Part shown: piece after piece, positions 34,301 to 44,590 of the stretch
Layout: the number at the start of each line of letters is the position of its first letter
Numbering within the stretch: position 1 is the stretch's first letter
Assembly: GCA_013396655.1 (NCBI GenBank)
Contig: WBMV01004890.1
Coordinates: 190,273 to 254,272 of the forward strand
Length of the DNA stretch: 64,000 nt
From: Campylorhamphus procurvoides
Taxonomy: Eukaryota; Chordata; Aves; Passeriformes; Dendrocolaptidae
Direction: 5' to 3'
Notes under the pieces: generated by a model
Database searches by the model: none
Told to the model about the DNA's origin: nothing
Seen by the model: the letters and a program-made list of their open reading frames with translations, nothing else
Translations under genes and position numbers: made by a program

Positions 34301-36277
34301 GTGAGTGGACACACAGATATTGAGGGGCTGTGGGTGCAGAGTTACCCCACATCCTGCTGGGCAGGTGAGACTCAGCGAGGAAAACCCACGTGGTCTCCCA
34401 ACACTTGCAGGAAGGGTCCTTATTAAGGGCTGTGAAGGAAATTAAGATGCCTTGGAATGTGTGTGCAAGTCCCCCTGGGAATAAATAGCTGGTTGAAGCA
34501 CAGAGGAGGCATCCCACAGCATTGGGAAGGGCAGGGCAGGCCCAAGGGTTCTGGAACAGCTGGGAGGTGGGAGGTGGCTGGGTTTGCTGAGTATCTCTGC
34601 TTGCTCTGGGAGGTGTGAGGGCTGGCCAGGAAGAGCTCAAAAGCACCTTACAGGAATGTCTGGAGGGTTGAACAGCAGAATCCAGCCTTTATAAAGGTAC
34701 TCAGGGTAACATCCAGCCTGGCTGTACAGCAGGGAGCTGAGCTGTGCTCCTGACAGGGGGCAGACTGCTGTGTACAGGGATGAATAATCCAGTGGTGTCT
34801 GGGAAACACCAGCACGGTGCTGGATGGCTCTGACACACGGGGTGAGGATGCAGCTCCATAAAATGCCTGCCCCTTCCCTCAGACCCCCCAGGTCATCCCA
34901 GGGATGAGCTCTGCCCATCCCAGCCCCATCCATGTCCGGAGAGCTGCTGGAGAAGCCCATTTTGTGCTGCTCCCCTTTCCCTACCATCTCCTGCCCCACG
35001 TGCTCCCTCCACCACCTTTCACTCCAGCCTGGGGGACACATCCCAGAGAGCTCCAGGGTGCAAGGACCTTCTCTGAGCAGCCCCCTCACTGGGCACCCCC
35101 GGACCCTGCGAGCAGAGCCCTGCCCCTGCCTCAGAAATGCCATTTTCTGTGTTTGTGAGTGCTCTGACTGACCTGAACCAGCACCATTCCCAGCGTTGCC
35201 ATGGCGATGGCTGCCTGGGAAAGGCGTGCAGTGGATGCACAGAACAGAGTCTGGCCAGGCAAAGGCCCCTGTGGCCAGTCTGGAGCTCACATGGCTGGTC
35301 TTTGCCCTCCCATCCCTCCCTCCTGCAGCCAAGGAACTCCCCCTGAGCCCACGGTGTGTGGCAGGAGCTGGGGGTGGAGATGATTCCACCTATCCATCCA
35401 TGCTCCGTGTGCCCAGCTCCCCTGGTCCAGAGTCCCCAGGCCAGCTCAGCACGTGGCTGCAGGAGGGATTGCAGCAGGAACACTTCAGGGAGGAGATGCT
35501 TTGGACAGTTAATTTGCATATGGAGATTTTATTAGTAGGTTTTTTCTTTCTCATGACTCCTTACTGTAAAAACCAAGCTCCTGTGTCCCTCTCCACCTCT
35601 GTCCCTCCTCCTCCCTCCCCAGGCTCCATCAGACTCTGTTCCTGGCTGCAGGCTGGTCTCACCTGGCTGTCCCTCAGGCCACGTGTCCTGTGCTCTGAGC
35701 CATGAGCCCAGTGCTCTGTAACTGGCCACTGTCAGGCCACCAGCTGTGCTGTGACACAGCTGGCTGTGCCACCTCCTGCCTGGTCCCCTGCAGGGCTGGG
35801 ACAGCTGGCCAGGATGAGCAGTGTGTCAGGCACCAGCAGGACCTGGAAAGCCAGTGGTCACCCATGGAGAGCCACTGGGCTCTGCTGGGCCCAGGGCAGC
35901 CCTAGGGATGCTCCTGCAGTGCTGGGTTGTTGCTGCTCCATTTTGCTGGGCTTTGGGTGACTCAGTGCACAGCCAAGGGCTCCATCCCACCATCCCTGCC
36001 CACAGCCACTTCTGGAGGTGATGGCTTGGCCCCCCAGACAGTTCCTTGGGTGGGTGGGAGAAGGGAGAGCACAGCCTGTGGCTGCAGAAGGAGCTTCAGG
36101 TTCAGGTGATGACTGTCCATACCCTGGAGGGAGGGAGCAGAGCTCCTGGACTCCCTCTCCCCCTGCCCAGACATGGCCCTTCCCCTCCAGCCAGCACCTG
36201 GGAGCTGGTGTTCCTCAGGTCATTACTCACCCCCTCCCCGAGCTGTGGCTGCTGTGCAGGGAGGAGCTGCAGCACAG
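31371..36277. other. Intergenic, no gene recognised
   Basis: GC-rich single-copy DNA. Small items only: a short CCCAG tetramer/pentamer run near 32008-32040, a two-copy 21-base tandem at about 33513-33553 (CAGCACGGCTTTAGCCACA), and two further X-box-like words (33475-33488 and 35195-35208). Open frames of up to 250 codons (minus, near 34637-35389) have no recognisable domain and overlap others in every frame. Confidence 0.5.
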
Positions 36278-36535
36278 AACAGTGAGGTTGGGAGGACCTC
36301 TGGAGGTCTCAGCCCAGGCTCCTGCTCTGAGCAGGGCAGGCTGCAAGGCTCCAGGGGGTCAGGATCTCCCCCTGTCCTTCTCAAAACCTCCAAGGACAGA
36401 GGTGGCACTGCTTCTCCAGGCCCTGGCTCAGGACTGCACTATCCTCCTGGGGCAGCTTTTCCTTATGATCAACCAGTGTTTCCCATGTATGACCTCCTGC
36501 CCTTCCCTCTGCAATGAACCTGGCTCCACCTTGAT
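36278..36535 (-). mobile_element. CR1 LINE fragment, reverse orientation, older subfamily
   Basis: The plus strand reads GAGGTTGGGAGGACCTCTGGAGGTC, then a CTGCTCTGAGCAGGGCAGG block, CTCCAAGGACAGAGG, GGGGCAGCTTTTCC and so on. This is the order of the reverse complement of a CR1 3' end, with substantial divergence. It is 5'-truncated. Confidence 0.8.
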
Positions 36536-39500
36536 CCCAAAATTCCAGACTGATTTGTCACAACTGTTACACACTGGCAGAGCCACCAGAATGTTTATCC
36601 ATCACCTCTAAACACCACAGAACAAATCCCCAAGGAGTGAGCAAAGCTGTGGGGTGAGCACAGCACGTACCCCCAGCCCCAACAGCCTCAGCATCCCAGT
36701 CCAGCTGTCTGGTAGGAATTGAACCCTATTGGTCTGCAAATAAACCTTGCAGCAATATTTGCAAGGGTTTGCTGAAATTGGCCAGGTGAGTTCCTAACTT
36801 TCATCTGTTCTTAATGAATGCCACAGGATGGGGAATAACTTTCAGGCTGCATTTTGAGCTCTGATGACACAAGGTTTGAAATGATCCACAGCATTCCTGA
36901 AAGTCACTTTCTTTTGAAATGGCAACTCCAAACCAAAAGGCTCAAGCCTCAAGGAGGGAAAAGACAGGCTTACCCATGAGAGCAGCAGGAAATGCAGGGG
37001 CATGATGCTTTTGCTCCCCAAAAATTCCTCTGAGTACAGAGAAGTTGGCTGGGAACTTACAAGGAAAATGGTGTTTAATTCATGAATGCGCAAGGAAGTT
37101 TGTTGAGAAACACAGCCTTAACCTCCAGCTGGTTTTTGGATCCATGATGTGCTGGGAATCACGAGTGAGACAGACAAAATTCAAATGTTTGCTGATTGAT
37201 TAAATTATTGAAATGGTTTAAGATACCAGCTAACACTGACTTTGGAATTCAGAACTGTGCAGTACATGTGTCCTGCCACTGCTAAACAGCAGGATTAGTC
37301 CAGCCATCCCACTCAAAGCCTTTCCAGTTTGGGTACTTTCCCCAATTAACCTTTTTCTCTGCTTTATTATTTTCCAGTATGGGGTTTGGGAATGATTCCA
37401 TACCAAGCCCCCTCCACAGCCAGCACATGGGACCAATTATCACATTCCAAGGGGCACATTCATATTTGTGGTTTGCTGGGACTGTTAAAGGAATGAATTA
37501 AGCAGGAATCCCTCGGTTCTGGATCAGCCTTCTACCTTCCCAGTGCTGGTGGTTGATACCAGCACATGTGCATTCCCAGTCTGCCCCTTGCCTTCCTTCC
37601 ATTGCCGTCTCAAGGAGATCATTTTCACCATTCCCCCTTCCAAGCACTGCTATCCTTGCTTTGTCTTGAGCTGCCAAATCCAAGGTGACCCTGAGCAGAG
37701 TGCTCTGGCAGTTTGTTGGTGGCTGTCACGTCCTTGCTCCCAGCCTGGGCTTGGTATTTGCAGCACACTCTGCAGCAGGGCCTGGGATCCTCAGGATCCT
37801 CCAGCATTCCCAGTGCCTGGCCTTGAGCCAGGAGCAGGAGGCTGGTGACCTTTCTGGAAGCCCAAGGCAGTGCTCAGGTCTGAGCTGTGCTTGGCAGCCA
37901 GGCCCTTTCCCTGTCCTGGGGTGGATTTCCAACCTCAAGCTGACAGCACCCAACTTGCACCCATGGGTTTGGGGATCTGTGCTTCCTGGGAACATGTTGT
38001 AATGGAAAACTACCAGCTCCTCTGATCCCCCTTGTCAGGGAAGTGCAGGAACCCATTATCTGCCAGACTGATAGACAGGTAAACACCCTCACCCCCCAGG
38101 CAGAATTGAACTCTCCACCTGCAGTCAGAGCTGCAGATGAACAGATAAAACCAGGACAGGTCTAACAGGGGGCCCTGAGCTATTCCTCCACCTCCTTAAG
38201 GTAACCTGGCTGGGGGTGTTGCAGCCCAAACTACCCCAAATGCTGCACAAGGGCTCCCTCCCCACCTCGAGACATTTGGTACTGTTCCCTGCAGCCAGCC
38301 CTGTGTGCTCCAGCTCTGCTTGCTCTGGGGCTGCAGCACCCCTGCTCCACAGCTTCCAGTGTTCCTCAAGGCAGCAGAGCACTCCATCCTTGGGGGGAAT
38401 CTCCTGGCCACATTCCACGTGTGTAAGGTAAACAGCAAAGGGAAGGTTTCTCAGCAAAGGCAGGATGAGAGAACAGAGGGCTCCAGCTCAGAAGTCAGGA
38501 TTCTCCACATCCCACTTCCCACAGAGGAGCTCCCCTTGTGCTCTTGCAGTGCCTCAGTTAGCACCACTGGCGCCCAGTGGGACAGGAGCTCTCCCCAGCT
38601 CTGGCCAAAAGCTCCTTCTGCCCCTCACCACCCCCCAAACCTCCCCAAAACAGCAGATCCTGCACAACGAGCAGCACTAAGAACAGTCAGGTCCAAGGAC
38701 AGGCAGTACCCGCCGTGCAGCTGGGGAGGGCACAGCCAGAGCTCTCAGCTCTACAGAACTAACCCCTCCCACCCCTGGTACAGAGCAGCAGCTCCTGATT
38801 GCCCCCTCAGCCATCCCAAACAGCCCCCTCCCTGCTGAGGAGCTGTGGGGCACCCAGGGAGCCCCCCAGGGCTGGGAGCAGGATCCAGGGAGGTGCCAGC
38901 CAGGCTCGAGGGGCCGGAGCTGTGCCTGGCACGTTCCAGCAGAGCCGTGGAGGGGGGCCAGGACAGAGCCACGGGCTGGAGCTTTATTAAAATGCATGAG
39001 CAGAGCTGGCCCTAATGATGAGCAGAGCTGTCAAACAAGGAGCTTGTCCCAGCTAATTATCTCTAACGAGGGCAGAGTGTCAGGGTCCCCGAGGAGCTGG
39101 GCAGCAGCTTCCCACTCAGCTCAGTTGCAGCAGAGAGAGAAGATAAGCAAATGTCATTGTGCTGGCCTAGCTGCACAGTCATTAATTAGGCAAATGTCAC
39201 CTTCGGTGCCAGTTTGCTCTTGAGGACCTGGACTCACTGGAGCTGGGACACACAGGCAGGCTGAAAACATCTCAGCTTTTGCCACCCAACCCGTCCCTCC
39301 TGCACCCCTGCAGAGACAGCACAGCCCTGGCCTGGCCCCCCAGCCAGCCAGCCCTACCAGTCAGGGGCTGTGCCACACTCCCCTGGGGGCTCAGATACGC
39401 CTTGGGAGGGTTCCAGCCCCTTCCCTGTCCCAAGGAGCAGAGGAGAAGTCTGGTCTTCATGAAATGCTGCTGTTGAGATCACATTCAACTCAGCCTTATG

Positions 39501-40240
39501 TCCCTCACCCCAATGCCCAGCACAGCCCTGCAGAGGCTCTGTGCTCACCCAGAGACCACCTCTGCACCACCTCTCCCCAAATCTTTAAGGCACTGGGAAT
39601 CTCCATTCCCCTGTGGTCCTACTCCATTCCAGTGCAGAGGGAACCAGCCACACACTGCTCTACAAGCCCAGTTTCTCTCTCAGTCCTGTGGCTCACAAAT
39701 GGAGCAGTGCACTTGCCCTGATGAGACAGAGAGGGGGAAACATGTCTCAGTCCAAAACATGGTGAAGGAGAAGTCTCTTCTGGGGGCAAGTAGTGATCCA
39801 GACATACAGCTCACCCAAGGTCCAGGCTGCAAGTTCTGTGCTTGTTCTTTCTCTCAGAGCTGAGGAGAGGCTGGTTTTGACCCACCCACAAAGCCACTGC
39901 AGGACCACAGAGCTTCCAAACACCAGGGGGGGACAGTGCTGATCACCAGCCTGTAATTGTGGCAAGTGCTTTGCAGTCCCTTGTTGCCAGATACCAGCAA
40001 AGGCTTCAACTCCCACTTTGACTACATTTTTATAAAATATTTAAAAGTCACCAACTTAGAACAGAAACATTGCTGTAACCCAGGGGTTAGTGACCTGTGT
40101 GGCCCAGCCCCACCTGCTGAGGCAGGGCTTTGGGGTCACACTTTTGGGGCACAGTCATCTCTGGTGCACAAAGCTGGGCACTGATCTAAGTTACACCAGC
40201 ACTGCACCTCACAGTGCCTGCTATAACACACTGATGAGCA
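36536..40240. other. Intergenic between AXIN1 side and MRPL28 3' end
   Basis: No gene recognised. An AT-rich sub-block at about 36700-37500 and a motif-rich block at about 38985-39215 (GATA- and homeodomain-like words) stand out from GC-rich surroundings. The rest shows only compositional open frames. Confidence 0.5.
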
Positions 40241-40258
40241 GTGAGTATCAGAGAAAAG

Positions 40259-40264
40259 TTTATT
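40259..40264 (-). terminator. MRPL28: Poly(A) signal of MRPL28
   Basis: AATAAA on the minus strand (TTTATT on the plus), about 313 bases beyond the MRPL28 stop codon. Cleavage would be expected some 10-30 bases further, near 40230-40250. The 3'UTR is then about 40240-40576. Confidence 0.75.
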
Positions 40265-40576
40265 GGTATTCTAAAAATATATATTACATTTTATATCGTG
40301 ATTGAGCTCTCCACAGCAGCCAACTGCTTGTACAGGCAGAGCCACTCTAAGTCAGTCTCACAAGAGCACTCTCAGAGGCTGCAGCACAGAAACTCTTTGC
40401 TCAGCCTCCAGGAACAGGTCCTTGCTGAATTTAGGGTGCTATTAGACTTCAACAACATGTTCCTGGGCACACTCTTCACGTGGCCCCTTCCCCACCAGTG
40501 TGGTTCAGGCAGCAGCCCCACTGAACCCCACAGCTGCATCCACAGCAGGGGTTCTGCTCCAAAGCTTTCATTCCTC

Positions 40577-40654
40577 CTACTGCTTCTGCACTGCCTGCTC
40601 TTTCAGCCAGTTGACGAGCTCCTCAGCATACACCTTGAAGAGTGGGACAGGGTC
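40577..40654 (-). CDS. MRPL28: MRPL28 exon 5 (terminal)
   Basis: Acceptor TTGCAG then GAC CCT; encodes [16 protein letters not shown] and ends KEQAVQKQ then TAG (stop 40577-40579). 25 codons plus stop. The C-terminus is shorter than the human one. Confidence 0.95.
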   Translation of the reverse strand, partial: DPVPLFKVYAEELVNWLKEQAVQKQ

Positions 40655-43600
40655 CTGCAACAGAGCAGAGCACACACCACTGAGAAGGAGTGAACCTGAG
40701 CAGCAACAGGGGGAGAAGTGCAACGGGGAACCCAGAGGAAGATGTGACCAGGCTTTTTCCACTGGCTGATCCTCCAGCCACAGCTGCTGCTCAGCTCTGT
40801 AACCCTCCCCCAGAGATGGCAGGTGGGACATTCAGCAGCTTCCCCAGTTCTGACAGCAGATGAGAAGCATCAGTACCTCCCAGGGATCCCTTGCCTTCCC
40901 TCCTTGCTCTTGCTGCCCCACCATCAGAGCTGTACTGAAGCACGTGGGTGAATATATCCCTGAAGAAGCTGGAGCCCCACAGGGTTCATGGCTCAGGAGC
41001 TGCTCAGCTCAACTGGATGTGCAGCCTGATGCAGCCACGACACCTCCATGCTGAGCACTGTGCCAGCAACTCACCTTTTTTTCCAGGAGCCTCTGTTTTT
41101 CTATGGCTTCTTCCAAACTCAAGCCAACCCATTCAGCTTCCTCTTCTGGGATCACAAATTCCTGTGGTAAAAGAAGGAGCAGGTGGTACAATCTTTGCAG
41201 GTGACCAAGATGCAGACCCTCTCTATGCCCAGCACACAAACATGGGATCAATAGGAACATTACTATGGAGAAATCTTGAAACACTATTCCCCTGATCTCT
41301 GGCAGCCAAAGCCCACTTCCCTTCTCTCCTTTCCCCTTGATGGGGGTCCTGCTCCATCTGATCTGTAGCTCTCTTCTGTGTAGTTTTGGGGCTGTTTCTC
41401 AGCACAGCTCCATAGACTGTGGGTGCTGGTGTTTCCATGCTGGGAAACCCACCAGCTCACAAAGCTGAACAGCCCAGGGCACTCTGGGCTCCTCACTGCA
41501 GGGTCACTACAAATTCTCACTGCTTTGGCAGTGCCAGCTCCTAACAGTGCTTATTGCAGACCCTCCCTGACCTCAACCACAGCAAAAATGCTCCTTTTTG
41601 CAATCCTAAATGACGAGCACAGAAATCAGGAGCCCACAGGGAGACCAGCAAAACCTGATGATGCTGAGCTTCTCTCTGCCCATAACCTTAGCCCTCAGTG
41701 CAGGAGCATCAGGACTGGCAGTGACCAGGGCACCAGGAGCCTGGACAAACACCAGGGCAGGCCAGGCACCCACCTTGTACTTGTCATAGATAGCCTCTCT
41801 CCTGGCTGGATCATTGGGGTGCAGCTTGGGATCCCTCCGGGCCAGGCGCAGCAGCATCGTCCGCTTCAGGTCCATGCCCAGCTTCGAGCACAAATCCACT
41901 TTGGGGGTCTGGGGAAAGAGAACCTGGGGTCAAACTGCACCAGGGCACCAGCTGAGAGGGAGCACACGAGTCTGTGCCAGCACTCAGACAGCACTGGCAG
42001 TCTATCCATGCACTGCAGAGGCTCTCAGGACACGTGTGTGGAAAGGGAAAGATTGGATCTGTTGTTTGCTGGATTTGTTCTGGAGCCAATGTGATCCTGG
42101 GTCTGGTTTTTAGTATCAAGGGCTGCAGTCAGGAGGGTGTTAAAAGCTGGGAGCTTGAGGCCTGCACTAAAACATGAACAGCAGCAGCTGTTTGGTCTGG
42201 AGGAGACTGAGGGGAGACCACTCAGCCCGTTGCCCTGGGGGAAGAACCTTNNNNNNNNNNNNNNNNNNNNNNNNNNNNNNNNNNNNNNNNNNNNNNAACA
42301 GCTGCGGCTTCCACGTCTTGGGCAACCTCGTGGAGAGCTGGGCACGGCCGGGCTCTCAGCGGCGGGGCCGGCGGGCCGGTGTCCCCCACGGTGGAGCCCG
42401 GTGTCCCCTTCCCGCAGGGTGCGGTGTCACCCACTCAGGGCCCGGTGTCCCTCCACCGTGGAGCCCGGTTCCCACCCTCTGGGGCCCCGTTCCCCGCCAC
42501 GAGGCCCGGTTTCCCTGGTGTCCCCTCTCCACGGAGCCCGGTGTCCCCAGCGTCCCCGGNTGACACAACTTTGGGCCAACTCCATGACTATGCTGAGGCA
42601 GAACGTCATGTGTTTTAGTTATGCCCAGCACTCCTCCGCAGCCTTCTCAGAAGGGGCACCAGAGGGGCAGCTCCAACCTCTGCTCTGTGTGACCAGGGAC
42701 AGTACCAAGTGTGTGCCAGGGCAGGGTTAGGTTGGATCTCAGGGAATGGGTCTTTCCCCAGAGGTTGGTGGGCACTGACCAGGCTCCCAGGGCAGTGGGC
42801 ACAGCCCCAAGGCTGCCACAGCTTCAGGAGTGTTTGGACAACGCTCTTGGGGACAGGGTCAGGAGCTGGACTGGATGATCCCTGTGGGCTCCTTCCCACT
42901 CAGAACATTCTGACTCTATGCCACGACCCACATCCAGCACAAGCAGGCGGGCACAGCCCTGCCCGGCCCCCCCACCCCGGGCACCTTGAGGATGTAGAAG
43001 TCGAAGCCGAAGGCGGCGTCGATGAGGTCGAGGGTGCGCATGGTGACGGTGATGGTCAGCGTGGCGTCCAGGATCTCGCTGTAGAACTGCCGCTCGAACA
43101 GCTGCGGCTTCCACGTCTTGGGCAGCCTCGTGGAGAGCTGGGCACGGCCGGGCTCTCAGCGGCGGGGCCGGCGGGCCGGTGTCCCCCACGGTGGAGCCCG
43201 GTGTCCCCTTCCCGCGGGGTGCGGTGTCTCCCACTCGGGGCCAGGTGTCCCCCCACTCGGGGCCCGGTTCCCACCCCCTGGGGCCCCGTCTCCCCCCACG
43301 CTGGACCCCGTTTCCCTCCGCAAGGCCCGGTGTCCCCGCTGTCCCCTCTCCAAGAGGCGCGGTGTCCCCGGCTTCCCCTCCACGAGGCCCGGTGTCCCCA
43401 GCGTCCCCGGCGCTCACCTTGTCGTTCCGCGCGTAGCGGAAGCCGCTCACCCAGCCCTCTCCGCCCCAGAGCCCCCGGTCGGCGGCGGGCGGGAAGTACA
43501 CGGGTATCGGCACGTCCTGCACGCGAATGCGCTCCCCGGTGCGCGGGTGGCGCCGGTAGCGCTCGCCGTGAGGCCGCCAGTGCACGGGCGTGGGCGGCGT

Positions 43601-43705
43601 GTCGTCCTGCAGCGAGGCCAGGTAGTGCTGCGGCAGGCGGGCGCAGATGCCCTCCCGCATCCGCATGGCGGGCCAGAGCCGCGGCGGGAACCGGTGCAGC
43701 GGCAT
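40577..43705 (-). CDS. MRPL28: Mitochondrial ribosomal protein bL28m, five exons, complete
   Basis: MRPL28 is a component of the large subunit of the mitochondrial ribosome. Joining 43705-43418, 43137-42985, 41908-41774, 41161-41075 and 40654-40577 gives 741 coding bases, 246 residues plus stop (human about 256). All introns fall in phase 0 with GT/AG borders. Recognisable signatures: [12 protein letters not shown]-terminus, [100 protein letters not shown] and [14 protein letters not shown], all near-identical in order to mammalian MRPL28. The frame stays open for about 57 codons upstream of the chosen ATG with another Met, but homology begins at MPLHRF. The intron between exons 2 and 3 is disrupted by gaps and a misplaced duplicate fragment. 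Confidence 0.97.
41075..41161 (-). CDS. MRPL28: MRPL28 exon 4
   Basis: Acceptor CCACAG/GAA and donor AAG/GTGAGT. 29 codons, [16 protein letters not shown] to RLLEKK, almost identical to the mammalian segment. Confidence 0.96.
41774..41908 (-). CDS. MRPL28: MRPL28 exon 3
   Basis: Acceptor TTCCCCAG/ACC and donor CAAG/GTGGGT. 45 codons, [16 protein letters not shown] to REAIYDKYK, highly conserved. Confidence 0.96.
42195..42250 (+). mobile_element. CR1 fragment, left part, interrupted by a gap
   Basis: TGGTCTGGAGGAGACTGAGG and the following GGGAGACC word match the interior of CR1 elements in plus orientation. The element stops at the N run and its 3' half appears after it (42655-42921), so the gap and the fragment placed in it interrupt one CR1 copy. 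Confidence 0.6.
42251..42296. other. Assembly gap, 46 Ns
   Basis: N run in the MRPL28 intron between exons 3 and 2. Confidence 0.99.
42297..42559 (-). pseudogene. Second copy of part of MRPL28 exon 2 and intron 1 (probable misplaced allele)
   Basis: Bases 42297 onward repeat 43097 onward: the start of exon 2 (about 41 coding bases, with a G-to-A change giving CAACCTCG for CAGCCTCG) and the adjoining GC-rich intron, ending with GTGTCCCCAGCGTCCCCGG as at about 43392-43410. It is about 50 bases shorter and carries substitutions such as CGCAGGG for CGCGGGG. It is bounded by Ns on both sides and in the same orientation. Most likely it is an alternative haplotype or unmerged contig; a true local duplication is less likely. 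Confidence 0.8.
42560..42560. other. Single-N contig junction
   Basis: One N separates the duplicate MRPL28 fragment from unrelated intron sequence. It behaves as a junction marker, like the N at 45043. Confidence 0.85.
42655..42921 (+). mobile_element. CR1 LINE 3' end, plus orientation
   Basis: Contains TGTGTGCCAGGGCAGGGTTAG, TTGGATCTCAGGGAATGGGTC, CTTTCCCCAGAGG, GTTTGGACAACGCTCTTG, GGACTGGATGATCCCTGTGG and a CATTCTGACTCTATG terminus, in the order of an avian CR1 subfamily. It lies in the MRPL28 intron between exons 3 and 2. Confidence 0.88.
42985..43137 (-). CDS. MRPL28: MRPL28 exon 2
   Basis: Acceptor TGCCCAG/CTC and donor CAAG/GTGCCC. 51 codons, [16 protein letters not shown] to [11 protein letters not shown]. 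The 5' part of this exon is repeated at 42297. Confidence 0.96.
43138..43417. repeat. MRPL28 intron 1: imperfect GC-rich tandem array
   Basis: The whole intron is built of loosely repeating words of about 20-27 bases around CCCGGTGTCCCC / GAGCCCGGT / CACTCGGGGCC. Copy number differs between this copy and the one at 42297-42559, consistent with a variable minisatellite. Frames stay open across it only because of the composition. Confidence 0.75.
43418..43705 (-). CDS. MRPL28: MRPL28 exon 1
   Basis: ATG at 43705-43703 through NDK at the donor AAG/GTGAGC. 96 codons including the mitochondrial targeting region (Arg-rich, few acidic residues) and the conserved [13 protein letters not shown] segment. 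Confidence 0.95.
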
Positions 43706-43872
43706 CGCCCCCGGACCAGGCCGCACCGGCACCGGCGCTGCTGCTGCTTCCGCTTCCGCCCTACGCGCCGGAAACGGGGCCGCGCCCACCGCCCATTGGC
43801 TGGCGCGGAAGGGGCAGTACGGCGGCCGCGAGGGGCCGCGCCGCGCGCGCGTTTCGGTGTGAGGGCAGGGGC
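43706..43872 (-). promoter_or_regulatory. MRPL28: MRPL28 CpG promoter
   Basis: CpG-dense block immediately upstream of the start codon. On the minus strand it has two tandem ETS/GABP-type CGGAAG words (43752-43747 and 43758-43753), a CCGGAA word on the plus strand (43768-43773) and an inverted CCAAT box (ATTGG at 43795-43799). ETS plus NF-Y sites in a short TATA-less CpG island are typical of nuclear genes for mitochondrial ribosomal proteins. Confidence 0.75.
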
Positions 43873-44144
43873 GCATGGACTAATCTGAACTAAACTAAAG
43901 TGAACTGAACTAAAGTAAAGTAAACCGAACTAAACTGAACTGAACCGAACTAAACTGGACTGAATTAAACCGAAATGAATTAAACTGAATTAATTTGAAC
44001 TAAAGTGAACTGAACTGGACTAAACTGAACTGGACTAAACTGGACTGAACTGAACTGGATTAAACTGGACTAAACTGGATTGAACTGGACTAAACCGAAC
44101 TGAACTAAACTAAACTGAACTGAACTAAACTAAACTAAACCAAA
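43873..44144. repeat. Pentanucleotide satellite (AACTN family)
   Basis: About 270 bases of imperfect 5-mers, mainly AACTG, AACTA and AACCG, directly abutting the MRPL28 promoter. Its right part (from 44048) is repeated at 45044-45140 with a few substitutions. Confidence 0.95.
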
Positions 44145-44154
44145 CCACATGAGT

Positions 44155-44566
44155 TTGGCCTCAGCACGTGGCTAGGGCTGTGCCAGGGCAGGTTTGGCTG
44201 GGTATATCAGGGAAAGGTTCTTCCCCCCAGGGCAGGGGTCCCCTCAGGCCATTGTGCGTGTTGGAGTACATGGTTAAAGCTCCCCAAAGCATTCGAGGAG
44301 CTCTTGGACAGCACCCTCAGGCTCAGGGCGAGGGTTCTGGGGTGTTCTGGCCAGGGCTGTGTTTGGGGGTCCCTGTGGGGAGCCCCTCCCAGCTCAGGGC
44401 CCCCTGTGACCCTGTGCAGAACGCCCTTACCCTGAGGCTGCCCAGGCAGCTCGTGGGATCTCCCTCTCTGCAGACATTCCAAACCCACCCAGTCACATCC
44501 CTGTGTCACCCGGGTGGTCTCCAGAGGTCCCTTCCAGCCCTGATGACGCTGTGACTGCAGCCACCA
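44155..44566 (+). mobile_element. CR1 LINE 3' end (copy A)
   Basis: GGCTGTGCCAGGGCAGGTTT, ATATCAGGGAAAGGTTCTTC and, at the end, GGTGGTCTCCAGAGGTCCC plus TTCCAGCCCTGATGACGC follow CR1 order in plus orientation, with a diverged middle. Confidence 0.75.
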
Positions 44567-44584
44567 CCCGCAAATACCATCACC

Positions 44585-44590
44585 TTTATT
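44585..44590 (-). terminator. Possible PGAP6 distal poly(A) signal
   Basis: AATAAA on the minus strand within an AT-rich 60-base patch just past the CR1 terminus; the duplicate copy has the same word at 45581-45586. I saw no AATAAA on the minus strand between here and the PGAP6 stop at 48777, so this could be its end, but a 3.2-4.2 kb 3'UTR through satellites would be unusual. Confidence 0.25.

Noticed and set aside
34637..35389. 250-codon minus-strand frame in intergenic DNA
   Set aside because: Compositional. Overlapped by other frames of similar quality, with no family signature.
42824..43876. 350-codon frame covering MRPL28 exon 1 and beyond
   Set aside because: Only the MPLHRF...NDK part is real coding sequence. 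The rest is intron 1 and promoter read through because GC-rich repeats lack stops.
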